Assembly (NCBI GenBank): GCA_029224465.1
Contig: JAQXUQ010000010.1
Span: forward strand, 1-64,000
Length of the DNA: 64,000 nt
Origin: Bacillota bacterium
Lineage (GTDB): Bacteria; Bacillota; Clostridia; Lachnospirales; Lachnospiraceae
Direction of reading: 5' to 3'
The translations under genes were made by a program, and so were the position numbers. This document shows positions 29,246 to 38,280 of this stretch, in pieces. The notes below the pieces were generated by a model that saw only the letters and a program-made list of their open reading frames with translations, had not been told where the DNA came from and did no database searches. How positions within the stretch are numbered: the stretch's first letter is position 1; each line of letters opens with the position of its first letter.

Positions 29246-29891
29246 TTTTCCGTTTTATCCTTTCCGGTCCCTTGGCCGCCCCTTTGTCCGCTGCGGAAGG
29301 GACGCGCTTTTTCGCCGGTTTCCGCACGGAAAAACCGAACGTCCCGATCATTTCTCCCAGAGACCAGTATTCTCCATGCGAATAGGCCGCAAGATCCGCG
29401 CGGTCAAGATCGAATTTGCCTTTTTCGTCAAGATACGCTGGATCAATGTCTGTCGACAGAACCCGCGCAACGAACATGTCATGCGAACCAAGACGCAGAA
29501 TCTGTTCGACCCTGCACTCCAGGCTGACAGGCGACTCGGCAATGCCGGGTGCCTTCACAAAACGGGACGGAGCCTGTGTCAGATGAAGCGTCTGAAACTT
29601 GTCTTCCGACCGTCCTGAACGCACCCCCGCGTAATCCGCCGCACGGACAAGCTTCTTCGTCGTCAGGTTGATAACAAATTCTCCGGTGCGCTCAATGATA
29701 TCGTGCGAATACCGCTCCTTACGGATCGAGACATACACCATGACAGGATCGCTGCAGACGGTTCCCGTCCAGGCGGCGGTCATTACATTCGCACGGCCCT
29801 CTTCATCAGCGCAGCTGACCATAACCGCCGGCAGCGGATACAGCATGTTCGACGGTTTCCAGTATTCCCGTTTCTGTTTTGTATCGTTCAT
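29226..29891 (-). CDS. Flavin reductase-like FMN-binding protein
   Basis: A 221-residue protein of the flavin reductase-like (split-barrel FMN) family. The core has LYPLPAVMVSCADEEGRANV, then AAWTGTVCSDPVMVYVSIR, and the typical GEFVINLTT. The last 40 residues are a basic lysine-rich tail. In anaerobes such proteins are often flavoredoxin-like electron carriers or oxygen-detoxifying partners; the substrate is not apparent. Its 3' end overlaps nrdG by 20 bp and it starts 14 bp after the membrane glycosyltransferase-like gene, so it belongs to the long unit. Confidence 0.88.
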   Translation of the reverse strand: MNDTKQKREYWKPSNMLYPLPAVMVSCADEEGRANVMTAAWTGTVCSDPVMVYVSIRKERYSHDIIERTGEFVINLTTKKLVRAADYAGVRSGRSEDKFQTLHLTQAPSRFVKAPGIAESPVSLECRVEQILRLGSHDMFVARVLSTDIDPAYLDEKGKFDLDRADLAAYSHGEYWSLGEMIGTFGFSVRKPAKKRVPSAADKGAAKGPERIKRKNELRAD

Positions 29892-29905
29892 AGAATTATC
29901 TTTCG

Positions 29906-31495
29906 TTATTGTTTCATGGACATTTTCTGTCCGGAAGAGAATTTATCCATGATCCGCAGCATCCCGTACGCCGCGAAAGGCAGCATACAGATATAGTAGC
30001 GCATCGCGTATCTGCCGGACGCCTCCCAGAGCTGATGAAAAACCATGCCGCCGAAAATCAGCGCAGTTAACAGAACTTCATTTTCTGTCAGTGTTTTTCT
30101 GCCTTTCACCCTGCAGAACAGGTAGACGCAAAACCCCAGATACACCAGTGTCTCATAAACGTTCATCATCCACTGCAGAATCCGCGATCCCCTGCCGGAA
30201 ATCAGAGACACCGCAAGCGCGGACTGATTATCGACATGTCTGCCGCTCTCTTCGAATTCACGCATCGAAACGCAGGTCGGGTCCGCCCACTGTGAGAGAA
30301 ATTTGAACAGATAAAACTTCACGAAATATTTCGGGCTTTCGCGGAAAACTTCTGCGCGTTCGTGTATTTTCTCTCTGGCAAGCCGGTCCGCGGCGTCATA
30401 CTGATTGTCCGCATTGTGATACAGCCCGACGTTTGTGCCGTCGTACCAGCCGTACTTGCCTTCCATCTCTTCCATGCCCATCGCAAAGTACGTGCTCGCG
30501 GGCACACCCTTCGGGAGTCTCATTCCGGTCATCCGCTCCGCGCAGGCATCCACGCACAGGACGCTGCCGCGGACAAGGACAAGAAGAAGGACGACGCCAA
30601 AAAGCGAACGAAGGCTCTCTTTCCTGTCTCTGCATGCGGCGCGGCGCACTGCGTGGGCCAGGAGCGCCGCGATGATCGCCAGCATCAGGATATACGCATT
30701 GGATTTGAGCACGACCGAGAGCGCACACAACAGCCCCGCGTAAACGAGCTGCCGCGTCTTTCCCGTTCCGAAATACCGCGTCGTAAACAAAATGGCTCCG
30801 GTCATCGACGCGAACGACCAGATATCCGAATAGATAAAGGTCGCGTATACATACAGGAACATCGCTCCGAACGCCATTACCGACATCATACTGCATACCC
30901 GCGGGTCATGAAACAGTTCGAAGGAAATCTCATACAGAAAATACAGCGTCAGCACAATCGAGAGCACATTCAGCAGCTGGTAAACCATGTAATTTGAAGG
31001 TCCGAAGATCAGCTGCAGCAGGATTCCTATCATGACATAAAAGATCTGAAACGGATACGAGTCAAGATACCCGCCCGGCTTCATCGCGCTATAATCTCCC
31101 CGCAGAAAATCGCCGATGATCTGATCCAGCTGCAGCGCGTCGTTCGTCGGCCTTCCGCGGAGAACAAGGATCAGGAACAGACTTGTGCAGAACGCGAACC
31201 ATAAAAGCGCCTTTCCGTACAGGTTCAGCCGGGCGCGATCCGTTTTGCCGGCAAAGCCTCCTCTCCGGAACTCCTCTGTCCGTCCAAGCAGAAAAAACAG
31301 CACCGCCGCTGCCCCCGAAAGAAGCAGCAGCAGCGGCACATTCTCCCTCTGGAAGTCGAACAGATCGTTCTGTTCATTCAGCCGGAACACAACCGTGGAA
31401 ACCACGGAGGCAGCAAGAACCACTGCCGCCGCAAGAAACAGCACAAGCAGATAAATCCGGATGATGATGTCTGTTATGCGTCTTAAAATATTCAT
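29906..31495 (-). CDS. GT-C-like membrane glycosyltransferase family protein
   Basis: A polytopic membrane protein of 529 residues with about 12 hydrophobic segments. The first large outer loop contains LRGRPTNDALQLDQIIGDFL, an acidic motif in the place where GT39/GT83 (PMT/ArnT-like) enzymes carry their catalytic aspartates. The loop YMVYQLLNVLSIV and the long C-terminal outer loop near residue 360 (GWYDGTNVGLYHNADN) also fit that layout. The predicted role is transfer of a sugar from a polyprenyl carrier outside the membrane; donor and acceptor are unknown. Its ATG overlaps the DUF362 stop codon (ATGA), so the two are coupled. Confidence 0.75.
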   Translation of the reverse strand: MNILRRITDIIIRIYLLVLFLAAAVVLAASVVSTVVFRLNEQNDLFDFQRENVPLLLLLSGAAAVLFFLLGRTEEFRRGGFAGKTDRARLNLYGKALLWFAFCTSLFLILVLRGRPTNDALQLDQIIGDFLRGDYSAMKPGGYLDSYPFQIFYVMIGILLQLIFGPSNYMVYQLLNVLSIVLTLYFLYEISFELFHDPRVCSMMSVMAFGAMFLYVYATFIYSDIWSFASMTGAILFTTRYFGTGKTRQLVYAGLLCALSVVLKSNAYILMLAIIAALLAHAVRRAACRDRKESLRSLFGVVLLLVLVRGSVLCVDACAERMTGMRLPKGVPASTYFAMGMEEMEGKYGWYDGTNVGLYHNADNQYDAADRLAREKIHERAEVFRESPKYFVKFYLFKFLSQWADPTCVSMREFEESGRHVDNQSALAVSLISGRGSRILQWMMNVYETLVYLGFCVYLFCRVKGRKTLTENEVLLTALIFGGMVFHQLWEASGRYAMRYYICMLPFAAYGMLRIMDKFSSGQKMSMKQ

Positions 31496-32715
31496 AGATT
31501 TCTCTGTCCGCGGATGTAAGCCTTCAGTCCTTCATAAATAACGTCTTCGGACGGCGGGCATCCCATGATGCAGCAGTCAAAGCCGCGCGTGCATTTGCCG
31601 ATTCCCAGAGGGCCGTTCTTTCCCTGCTGCCCCTGTCCGATCGCAATTTTGTCCGGCAGCTTATCCAGCAGTCCTTCTTCCTTCAGCCGGTACAGCGCGG
31701 GAATCAGATTCCCGTAGCAGGCACTGCACGAATCAACTTCATCGACCGCGTAAGACACTGCGAGAAGCTTTTTCTGCTGCGGAAGCTCCTCGTCCGATGT
31801 GCCGCCCTCTTTCCTCCGGTTCAGCTCGATGATCTGCGCGGAGGCAAGGTCCGTGCTGCCCGAGCCCAGCTTTTCCGCCATCCGGACATAGGGTACATCG
31901 TCCGGCGTATAATGCATGAGCCAGCAGGCATACGTGTCCGTCAAAACAGGATCGAGTGCCGCCATCACGCAGTTCCTGACAACCGGATTCCCTCCTTCTT
32001 CAAAATCCAGATCTCCGCAGATATGGTCGATGACGATGAAGTCCGGTTTCAGAACGGTTGAAAGATGTGCGATCGGCCGGTGCAGCCCCATCTTATGGAA
32101 GCGGCGCTTCTCGGCATTTGGAAGCAGGCCTTTCATGTTCTTCAAAGCACAGGTTACCTTCGTCTGGCAATGCCCTTTCAGCACCGGCACGTTGATCAGG
32201 AAATCAATTTCATCCACCGCGTTTACGACATGCAGTTCCATGCCGGCCGCGTCGACCGGGTGGGATTTCTCCTTCTGCCCGTCAATAAAAGGAATGCGGT
32301 AATGTTCGGTCAGCTCGCGGTAGCCGCAGTATTCGAAGGCGTCCGCTGTTTTGTCACCGACCCAGGAGCCTTCGATGATCCGGATGTCGGAATAGCCGTG
32401 CTCCCGCAGATACTCAATGATGCCCGCGACAATCTCCGGATGCGTTGTCCCGCCGAACGAAGCGGGCGAAGCGCAGACAAGATTGGGCTTGATCGCAATC
32501 CGGAGCGCCTTTTTGTCCTCCGCAGGGATAAGACTCTCCTCTTCCTTTTCACAGGACTCCGCGCCGCTGACGCGGTTCCCGGAAGACAAGCCCTTGCCTG
32601 TCTTTTGTGAAACGGCCCGCAGCAGATGCCGGTCCAGCTCCGCTGACGCAAGCAGCCGCTTGGTCATGTCCTTATAGTCCGTTCCGTAAATTTTCAGGAT
32701 CTGATTTCTGTTCAT
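31492..32715 (-). CDS. DUF362 domain protein
   Basis: About 407 residues. The DUF362 core is recognisable: IAIKPNLVCASPASFGGTTH, IEGSWVGDKTADAFEYCGY, NVPVLKGHCQTKVTCALKN and VIDHICGDLDFEEGG. Six cysteines near the C-terminus (SCSACYGN and CTRGFDCCIMGC) resemble a metal or Fe-S binding tail, though not a standard ferredoxin motif. The start ATG at 32715 has GGAG six bases upstream; the longer frame from 32769 is rejected. Family function is unknown; members often sit near Fe-S or membrane systems. It is coupled to the downstream glycosyltransferase-like gene. Confidence 0.87.
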   Translation of the reverse strand: MNRNQILKIYGTDYKDMTKRLLASAELDRHLLRAVSQKTGKGLSSGNRVSGAESCEKEEESLIPAEDKKALRIAIKPNLVCASPASFGGTTHPEIVAGIIEYLREHGYSDIRIIEGSWVGDKTADAFEYCGYRELTEHYRIPFIDGQKEKSHPVDAAGMELHVVNAVDEIDFLINVPVLKGHCQTKVTCALKNMKGLLPNAEKRRFHKMGLHRPIAHLSTVLKPDFIVIDHICGDLDFEEGGNPVVRNCVMAALDPVLTDTYACWLMHYTPDDVPYVRMAEKLGSGSTDLASAQIIELNRRKEGGTSDEELPQQKKLLAVSYAVDEVDSCSACYGNLIPALYRLKEEGLLDKLPDKIAIGQGQQGKNGPLGIGKCTRGFDCCIMGCPPSEDVIYEGLKAYIRGQRNL

Positions 32716-32778
32716 AGCCAGCTCCATATCTTTCTGCGTCTTAAAAGCCGTGTTACCGCGCTTTTGCAAACAACTGCG

Positions 32779-34440
32779 TTACTGTGCCTTCGCACGCAGC
32801 GACTTTCTGATCCGGAGAACCAGCACCGCGGTAAAGGCAGCCGCTCCTGCTGCGCACAGACACCATCCCCAGAGCGGGAGCTTTTTTATATTATAGCATC
32901 GAACGTTCACCCACATACGATTGATATCCGCGTTCTGCTGTTTGTCAAAGTAGCGCATGATGCACGTTCTTCGAATGTTCTGAACGCTCGGGTACTGCGC
33001 ACCGAGCTGGCGGTTCAGCTGCTGCTCGGGTACGGTCAGGACATAATCCGGATCGGTTCCCTGATCATCTCCCGTAAAGAAATACGTCAGATTATACTCC
33101 GCTGTATCCTTCCCATCTTCATCCGCTCCGTAGTTCCAGTCGATATACTCGAGAATCCGCGGGTCTTCCCCGCCGGAAATAAACGAAGTATATCCGATGT
33201 AATACATGTTGCGGATCGCGTTGTCCGGGCGCGAAATGAAGTTGATGAACGCCTCGGCGGCCTGCTGCTTGTCCGCATCGCCCCGGATGCCATTCCTGAG
33301 CATAACCCAGCCGTCAAAGTAAATGTTGGATGCTTCCTCGGGAATCGCGAAATCAAGCGTGAAATTGTCTTCGTCCGCCTGATCCATCGTGTAGACCGCG
33401 TCGCCGGACCACTGGTAGTTGGCGGCCACCTTGCCGGTAACCATGTCCGCCTTTCCGGAGTCGACTTCGAACGAGTAGACGTTGTTTTTCATGTCCTGCA
33501 GCCAGTCCTGCACCCTGTCAATCATGGCCGGTGTCGTATTGTTGAGCTCCTCCTCGAGGAGCGTCCGGTACTGCGGATCCTGCAGGAACGCGCTGCTTGT
33601 CAGCTTGTCATGCTCGAGCGCCCCGATTGCGGCAAAATAGCACTCCCGCACACTGTCCTTGATCGTGATTCTTCTTTTAAACGCGGGGTTTGTCAGAATC
33701 TGCCAGGTCGACGCCTCTTCTCTGCTGACCAGTTCGGGATTATAGACAATCCCTGTTACGCCCCACATATAACCTGCGGCGTACCTGCTCCATGGCTTGC
33801 CGTCAATGTCATGCGTATCGAAGATCTTTTTCAGATAGGGCGAAACGCCTTTGATGTAATAATTGTTCTCGTCGGACGGATCGAAGAAATGGTCCGAAAG
33901 CGGCACGACCTGATCTTCGCTGATCAGTTTCATGAACATGTACTCCGAAGGGCAGACGAGGTCATAGGTATCGCCGAGAGAGAGCATGTTGTAGAGGTCT
34001 TCGTTTGTGCCGAACGTCGAATATTCGACATGGACCCTGACGCCGTAGGTTTTCTCGTACCACTCTTCAAAGTCTTCGATCATTGACTTGTCACCGAAAA
34101 CATCGCCGGACGGAAGATCAATCTTCTCGTCTTCTCCCCAGCCGCCTTCGTCGATATATTCTTCCCAGTTGCAGATGCGCAGGGTCACTTCCTTTTTCCC
34201 CGTGGCATTGCTCTTTGCGGCGCCGGCGTTGTTCTGCATGCCCGTTTCTTCCACGGCGTCCGCGTTACCCGCGCTCCCGGAAGCTGTACCGCTGCCCGCA
34301 GAAACAGGCAGCGAAGGAGAAAGGAAAGACGCAGCAACCGAAGCCGCAGCCAGCGCTGCGGCGAATGCCGCGGCAAAAGAACTTTTCTTTTCACGGAAGG
34401 AGAAAGCTATGCGCCGGCCGTTCCAATTTCTATTAAACAT
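32779..34440 (-). CDS. potD: Spermidine/putrescine-binding protein with C-terminal membrane anchor
   Basis: A 553-residue extracellular binding protein of the PotD family. An export signal rich in alanine ends near SLPVSAGS; there is no lipobox cysteine. A low-complexity serine/alanine/asparagine linker follows, and the PotD domain begins at LRICNWEEYIDEG. Domain signatures include YDLVCPSEYMFMKLI and MWGVTGIVYNPELV. Unusually, the C-terminus ends in a hydrophobic helix (GWCLCAAGAAAFTAVLVLRI) followed by basic residues, which would hold the protein at the membrane without a lipid. It overlaps potC by eight bases. Confidence 0.9.
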   Translation of the reverse strand: MFNRNWNGRRIAFSFREKKSSFAAAFAAALAAASVAASFLSPSLPVSAGSGTASGSAGNADAVEETGMQNNAGAAKSNATGKKEVTLRICNWEEYIDEGGWGEDEKIDLPSGDVFGDKSMIEDFEEWYEKTYGVRVHVEYSTFGTNEDLYNMLSLGDTYDLVCPSEYMFMKLISEDQVVPLSDHFFDPSDENNYYIKGVSPYLKKIFDTHDIDGKPWSRYAAGYMWGVTGIVYNPELVSREEASTWQILTNPAFKRRITIKDSVRECYFAAIGALEHDKLTSSAFLQDPQYRTLLEEELNNTTPAMIDRVQDWLQDMKNNVYSFEVDSGKADMVTGKVAANYQWSGDAVYTMDQADEDNFTLDFAIPEEASNIYFDGWVMLRNGIRGDADKQQAAEAFINFISRPDNAIRNMYYIGYTSFISGGEDPRILEYIDWNYGADEDGKDTAEYNLTYFFTGDDQGTDPDYVLTVPEQQLNRQLGAQYPSVQNIRRTCIMRYFDKQQNADINRMWVNVRCYNIKKLPLWGWCLCAAGAAAFTAVLVLRIRKSLRAKAQ

Positions 34441-35248
34441 CTTCCTTCTCCCTCCTCTTCTCCTGTCTGGATGCCCGGTAATTTAAGGCCGCGACAAAGA
34501 GGATCACGATCGCGAAGATCACGGTCGAGAGTGCCCAGAGCGCAGTTTTGATCGTTGTCTGGGAGCCCTTCGTCGCGTTTACGACATATGTGCTGATCGT
34601 GTTGAACGTCGCGGGCTTGGTATAGGTCGCGATAAAGTAATCATCCAGAGAAAGTGTAACCGCAAGGGCGAACCCGGAAACAATGCCGGGCATGATCTGC
34701 GGAATGACAACCTGCGACAGGGCTTTCCGGGGCGTGGCGCCGAGATCGAGCGCCGCCTCATACATCGCGGGATCCATCTGCCGGATTCTCGGCATTACAT
34801 TCAGAAAGACAAACGGCGCGCAAAGAACCACATGCCCCGCGACCAGCGGAATATAGGTATCCTTGCTGATACCCAGAACAACAACCAGAAGAACGCACAG
34901 CGAAAATCCGGTGACGACATCCGCGTTGATGACCGGTATCTGATTGACCGTCTGCACCGCAGAGCGGATGCGGGGTTTTGCATAGAATGCGCCAAGCGCG
35001 CCGAGTGTCCCGAGGATCGTTGCGATCGCGGCAGCGCCGAAAGCAAGTGCGAGCGTTCCCAGAATCATCGTCTGCAGCTCCGGCGTCGTGAACAAGGTTA
35101 CGTAGTTATGCAGGGAGAAACCGCGGATTGCGCCGATCGTCGTCGCGTCGGTAAAACTATACACCGCAAGGATCAGAATCGGCAGGTACAGTACGAGAAG
35201 CATCAGGACAAAAAAGAGCGGTCTCCAGAGCGAAATCTTTTTATTCAC
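34433..35248 (-). CDS. potC: Spermidine/putrescine ABC transporter permease PotC
   Basis: An inner-membrane permease of 271 residues with six transmembrane segments. The EAA loop is YEAALDLGATPRKALSQVVI. The N-terminal block LPILILAVYSFTDATTIGAI and the segment SLDDYFIATYTKP are hallmarks of PotC/PotI. It is coupled on both sides: it overlaps potB by four bases and potD by eight. Confidence 0.94.
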   Translation of the reverse strand: MNKKISLWRPLFFVLMLLVLYLPILILAVYSFTDATTIGAIRGFSLHNYVTLFTTPELQTMILGTLALAFGAAAIATILGTLGALGAFYAKPRIRSAVQTVNQIPVINADVVTGFSLCVLLVVVLGISKDTYIPLVAGHVVLCAPFVFLNVMPRIRQMDPAMYEAALDLGATPRKALSQVVIPQIMPGIVSGFALAVTLSLDDYFIATYTKPATFNTISTYVVNATKGSQTTIKTALWALSTVIFAIVILFVAALNYRASRQEKRREKEDV

Positions 35249-36033
35249 AGCAGAGCGCCTCCTCTCATGTTGTTTTGTCCTTCATCGCTGTCCGAGAGAT
35301 ACGTGAACAGACAGATGATGCCAAGCAGGATCAGTGCGATCATCGAACCTCCGTTCCAGTTATACGCGGAGAAGTAGCTTCCGATCAGCGACCCCATGAT
35401 ATAGGTGCTGTTGTAAAGCATGTCCAGAACAACATAATTCGTCATTGCCGGAAGAAACACCATGGAGACACCGCTCATGACACCGGGCATCGAAAGCGGA
35501 AGCGTTACTTTCAGAAACGCTTCTCTTTCGTTCGCGCCAAGGTCTGCAGCTGCTTCCAGAAGGGAACGGTCCAGTCTGGAAATCGTTGTATAGATCGGCA
35601 GGATCATAAACGGCAGAAAATCATAAGTCATGCCGACGACGGCGTTCAGGAACGGATACATTGCAAGATTCCCTTCCAGAAAGGTCAGCACCTCTTTGAG
35701 CGCCGTGATACGCAGGGAGAAGTTGATCCACATCGGCATGACAAAGATCATGACAATTCCGGATTTTCTGCGCAGTCTGCCCGTTGCCAGAATGTAGGCG
35801 AGCGGGTACGCAAGAAGCACGCAGACGACCGTTGTGACCGCCGCGATGGCAAAACTGTACAGCAGGGTTCCGAGCGTATTCGGATTTGTGAAGAAGCCGG
35901 CAAAGTTCATCAGCGTGAACTGCCCGGATCCGTTCGTGAACGCATAGTAAAACAAAACCACAAGCGGCGCGATCACGAACAGTCCGAGAAATATGTAATA
36001 AGGTATTCCAAGATATTTTCTGGAAAATCTCAT
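35245..36033 (-). CDS. potB: Spermidine/putrescine ABC transporter permease PotB
   Basis: A permease of 262 residues, the partner of PotC. The N-terminal helix is PYYIFLGLFVIAPLVVLFYY, and the EAA loop is LLEAAADLGANEREAFLKVT. A conserved segment TNYVVLDMLYN precedes the last helix. It starts 19 bp after potA and its stop overlaps the potC ATG. Confidence 0.94.
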   Translation of the reverse strand: MRFSRKYLGIPYYIFLGLFVIAPLVVLFYYAFTNGSGQFTLMNFAGFFTNPNTLGTLLYSFAIAAVTTVVCVLLAYPLAYILATGRLRRKSGIVMIFVMPMWINFSLRITALKEVLTFLEGNLAMYPFLNAVVGMTYDFLPFMILPIYTTISRLDRSLLEAAADLGANEREAFLKVTLPLSMPGVMSGVSMVFLPAMTNYVVLDMLYNSTYIMGSLIGSYFSAYNWNGGSMIALILLGIICLFTYLSDSDEGQNNMRGGALL

Positions 36034-36052
36034 TGTCTTCCTTCCTCCGTTC

Positions 36053-37504
36053 CTATTTCCTGATCGAGAACGTCATCTTCTCTACCGGCATAATCAGGCC
36101 GACACGGTCTCCCATGTTCCAGAGATCTTCATCATAAACGGCAAAATCCTGCTCGAGATCGGTATGGATAATATACAGATAATGCGAACCCTGATAAATC
36201 AGGTTGCTGATGTTGCCGTGAATCAGGCCTTCCTCCTCGGAGTCCGTCATCTCAATATCGCCGGGCTGGATCGATGCCATAATGTGCAGGCGGCCCAGGT
36301 CAATCGTCTCACCGGAGGCATCGACGACTGTGCCGTCCTCCTGCCGCTTTCCGCCGGGAATCAGTCTTGTCAGGCTCGCGTCCAGAACATTTCCGTTGTA
36401 TTCGAGTCTGTAATCCTTATTGATATCAACAAGGAATGTGTTCGTATGATCTTCCGCGACCATAACATGAATACCGTCCGGGTCAAGACAGATGCCGACG
36501 TGGTCTCCCGGCCTTGCGGTCTTTGTCGAGCGCGCGACAATCTCGTTCTTACCCGACTGGATCGTGATCTCATAGTGCATGCCTTTGAAGATCACCGAGG
36601 TAACTACGCCGCGGATTGTTCCCTTTTCCGGAGTGACGAGCTCCACATCCTCGGGGCGCACGACCGCCGTGATATGCGTTCCTTCCTGCAGATCGTCCAG
36701 ACATTCGAACTCTCCGCCGCAGAAACGGACTTTGAGCCTGCCGGTCATGATGCCGCTGAAAATGTTACTCTCCCCGATAAAGTCGGCGACAAACGCGTTC
36801 TTAGGTTCGTTATAGACATCTTCGGGTGTCCCGATCTGCTGGATCTGGCCTTCGCTCATGACGACGATCTTGTCGGACATCGTAAGTGCTTCTTCCTGAT
36901 CGTGCGTGACATAAATGAAAGTAATGCCGAGTCTGTCATGCATGGCTTTGAGCTCCAGCTGCATCTCCTGCCGCATTTTCAGGTCGAGCGCTCCGAGCGG
37001 TTCGTCAAGGAGCAGGATCTGCGGCTCATTGACAAGAGCCCGCGCGATCGCGATTCTCTGCTGCTGGCCGCCGGAAAGCGTCGAAACGCTCCGGTCCTCA
37101 AAGCCTTCGAGATCAACAAGCGAAAGCATGCGCTTCACTTTTTTATCGATGACATCTTTCGGGATCTTCTTCTGTTTCAGCCCGAATGCGATGTTGTCCC
37201 GGATATTCATGTGCGGAAACAGCGCGTATCGCTGAAACACCGTGTTGATCGGCCGCTCGTAGGGCGGAAGGCTCGTGATGGACCTTCCGTTTAAGAGGAT
37301 TTCGCCTTCGGAGGGAATGTCGAAGCCGGCGATCATCCGGAGCGTCGTTGTTTTGCCGCAGCCGGAGGGGCCAAGGAACGTGACAAACTCGCCCCGTTTT
37401 ACTTCCAGATTAAAGTCGTTGACGGCGACGTATCCGTTATCGTCAAAGCGCTTTGTAACATGCTTCAGTTCAATGATGTTCGCGTTGTCTTTCGTCTGTT
37501 CCAT
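36053..37504 (-). CDS. potA: Spermidine/putrescine ABC transporter ATPase PotA
   Basis: The ATP-binding subunit, about 483 residues. Walker A is GPSGCGKTTT, the signature is LSGGQQQRI, Walker B is ILLLDEPLGALD and the switch region is VTHDQEEAL. Two TOBE-like regulatory parts follow the motor domain (GVVTSVIFKGMHYEI and GNISNLIYQGSHYLY), making it longer than the 370 residues usual for PotA. The start at 37504 (MEQTKDN) follows AAAGG by about eight bases; an open frame reaching 37684 overlaps the regulator gene and is not used. It is 19 bp downstream of the XRE-cupin regulator. Confidence 0.95.
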   Translation of the reverse strand: MEQTKDNANIIELKHVTKRFDDNGYVAVNDFNLEVKRGEFVTFLGPSGCGKTTTLRMIAGFDIPSEGEILLNGRSITSLPPYERPINTVFQRYALFPHMNIRDNIAFGLKQKKIPKDVIDKKVKRMLSLVDLEGFEDRSVSTLSGGQQQRIAIARALVNEPQILLLDEPLGALDLKMRQEMQLELKAMHDRLGITFIYVTHDQEEALTMSDKIVVMSEGQIQQIGTPEDVYNEPKNAFVADFIGESNIFSGIMTGRLKVRFCGGEFECLDDLQEGTHITAVVRPEDVELVTPEKGTIRGVVTSVIFKGMHYEITIQSGKNEIVARSTKTARPGDHVGICLDPDGIHVMVAEDHTNTFLVDINKDYRLEYNGNVLDASLTRLIPGGKRQEDGTVVDASGETIDLGRLHIMASIQPGDIEMTDSEEEGLIHGNISNLIYQGSHYLYIIHTDLEQDFAVYDEDLWNMGDRVGLIMPVEKMTFSIRK

Positions 37505-37523
37505 TCTCTTGCCTTTCTCCCTC

Positions 37524-38081
37524 TTAGAATTCCGGCGGCGTGCTGATCCAGAGCAGCTTCGCGGGCCTGGCGGCGGGGTTGGAAATATAGTGCGTTTTTG
37601 TGGTTCTGTAATAGAAGCTTTCGCCCTGCCGGACAAGGCTTGACTTGTCGCCGAAGTGGACACGGATTCTGCCCGAAAGAACATATCCGAACTCTTCTCC
37701 GCTGTGCGGCTTGTCCTTTTCGATTTCCTGATACGGCTGGATTGTTACAAGGAGCGGTTCCATCTCGAATTTCTGCGCAGACGGAACAAGCCATTTCCGG
37801 ACATTTTCGTTTCCGTCAATCTTCTCAAAACAGTCCGCGCCCGTAAACACAATCTGCTCCTGCTCGTCTTCCTTGAAGAAATCCGCGGGCGTGGAGCCAA
37901 GGCACTCGATCAGATCCATCAGCGTCACGACCGACGGCGAAACCTGTCCCCGCTCGAGCTGGGAGATAAACCCTTTGGTCAGCTCCGCACGATCCGCGAG
38001 CTCCTGCTGGGTGAGGCCGTTCCGGTTTCGCAGATTCTTGATTTTTCGTCCGATTTCCGCATTGATCGTTTCGGTTTCCAT
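37524..38081 (-). CDS. XRE family regulator with cupin domain (polyamine-type)
   Basis: A DNA-binding protein of about 185 residues. The N-terminal helix-turn-helix is LTQQELADRAELTKGFISQL (about residues 23-42). The C-terminal cupin domain (FGYVLSGRIRVHFGDKSSLV, then GESFYYRTTKTHYISN) is the usual small-ligand sensor of PuuR-like regulators. It heads the pot operon, so it probably represses it in response to polyamines. ATG 38081 is preferred, with GAGG six bases upstream; an ATG six bases earlier abuts that site. Three copies of GTTTAG in its promoter region are candidate binding half-sites. Confidence 0.93.
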   Translation of the reverse strand: METETINAEIGRKIKNLRNRNGLTQQELADRAELTKGFISQLERGQVSPSVVTLMDLIECLGSTPADFFKEDEQEQIVFTGADCFEKIDGNENVRKWLVPSAQKFEMEPLLVTIQPYQEIEKDKPHSGEEFGYVLSGRIRVHFGDKSSLVRQGESFYYRTTKTHYISNPAARPAKLLWISTPPEF

Positions 38082-38093
38082 AGGCATCCTCTG

Positions 38094-38163
38094 CTAAACT
38101 TCCTATATTGTATTACTAAACATACGCCGTATTGCATTATACTATCTCTAAACATAATGTCAA
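38094..38163 (-). promoter_or_regulatory. pot operon promoter with three GTTTAG repeats
   Basis: On the minus strand TTGACA (38158-38163), 16 bp, then TATAAT (38136-38141), an excellent promoter. GTTTAG occurs at 38148-38153 (inside the spacer), 38116-38121 and 38094-38099, all in the same orientation with 32- and 22-bp steps, near whole helical turns. This fits autoregulation by the XRE-cupin protein. Confidence 0.7.
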
Positions 38164-38193
38164 TTATTAAAATTACTCCGGGGAGGCGCGGGC

Positions 38194-38280
38194 ATGGCGT
38201 GGCAGGGGAGCGTTCCGGCCGCGTTTAATGCAATATGCCGCCGCTCGCTCATACTGCATAGATTCAATTACTGCTTATGA
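38194..38280 (+). CDS. Possible 28-residue ORF divergent from the pot operon
   Basis: ATG at 38194 follows GGGGAGG by seven bases. The frame of 28 codons (MAWQGSVPAAFNAICRRSLI then LHRFNYCL) ends at 38280, directly before a strong terminator hairpin. A TTGCAT-17-TAATGT promoter-like pair (38132-38160) overlaps the pot promoter on the opposite strand. No similarity is recognised. It could equally be a small RNA or chance. Confidence 0.3.
   Translation: MAWQGSVPAAFNAICRRSLILHRFNYCL

Noticed and set aside
32716-32778. A terminator between potD and the DUF362 gene
   Set aside because: The AAAAGC/GCTTTT repeat has only six pairs, mostly A-T, and no proper T-run; too weak to call.
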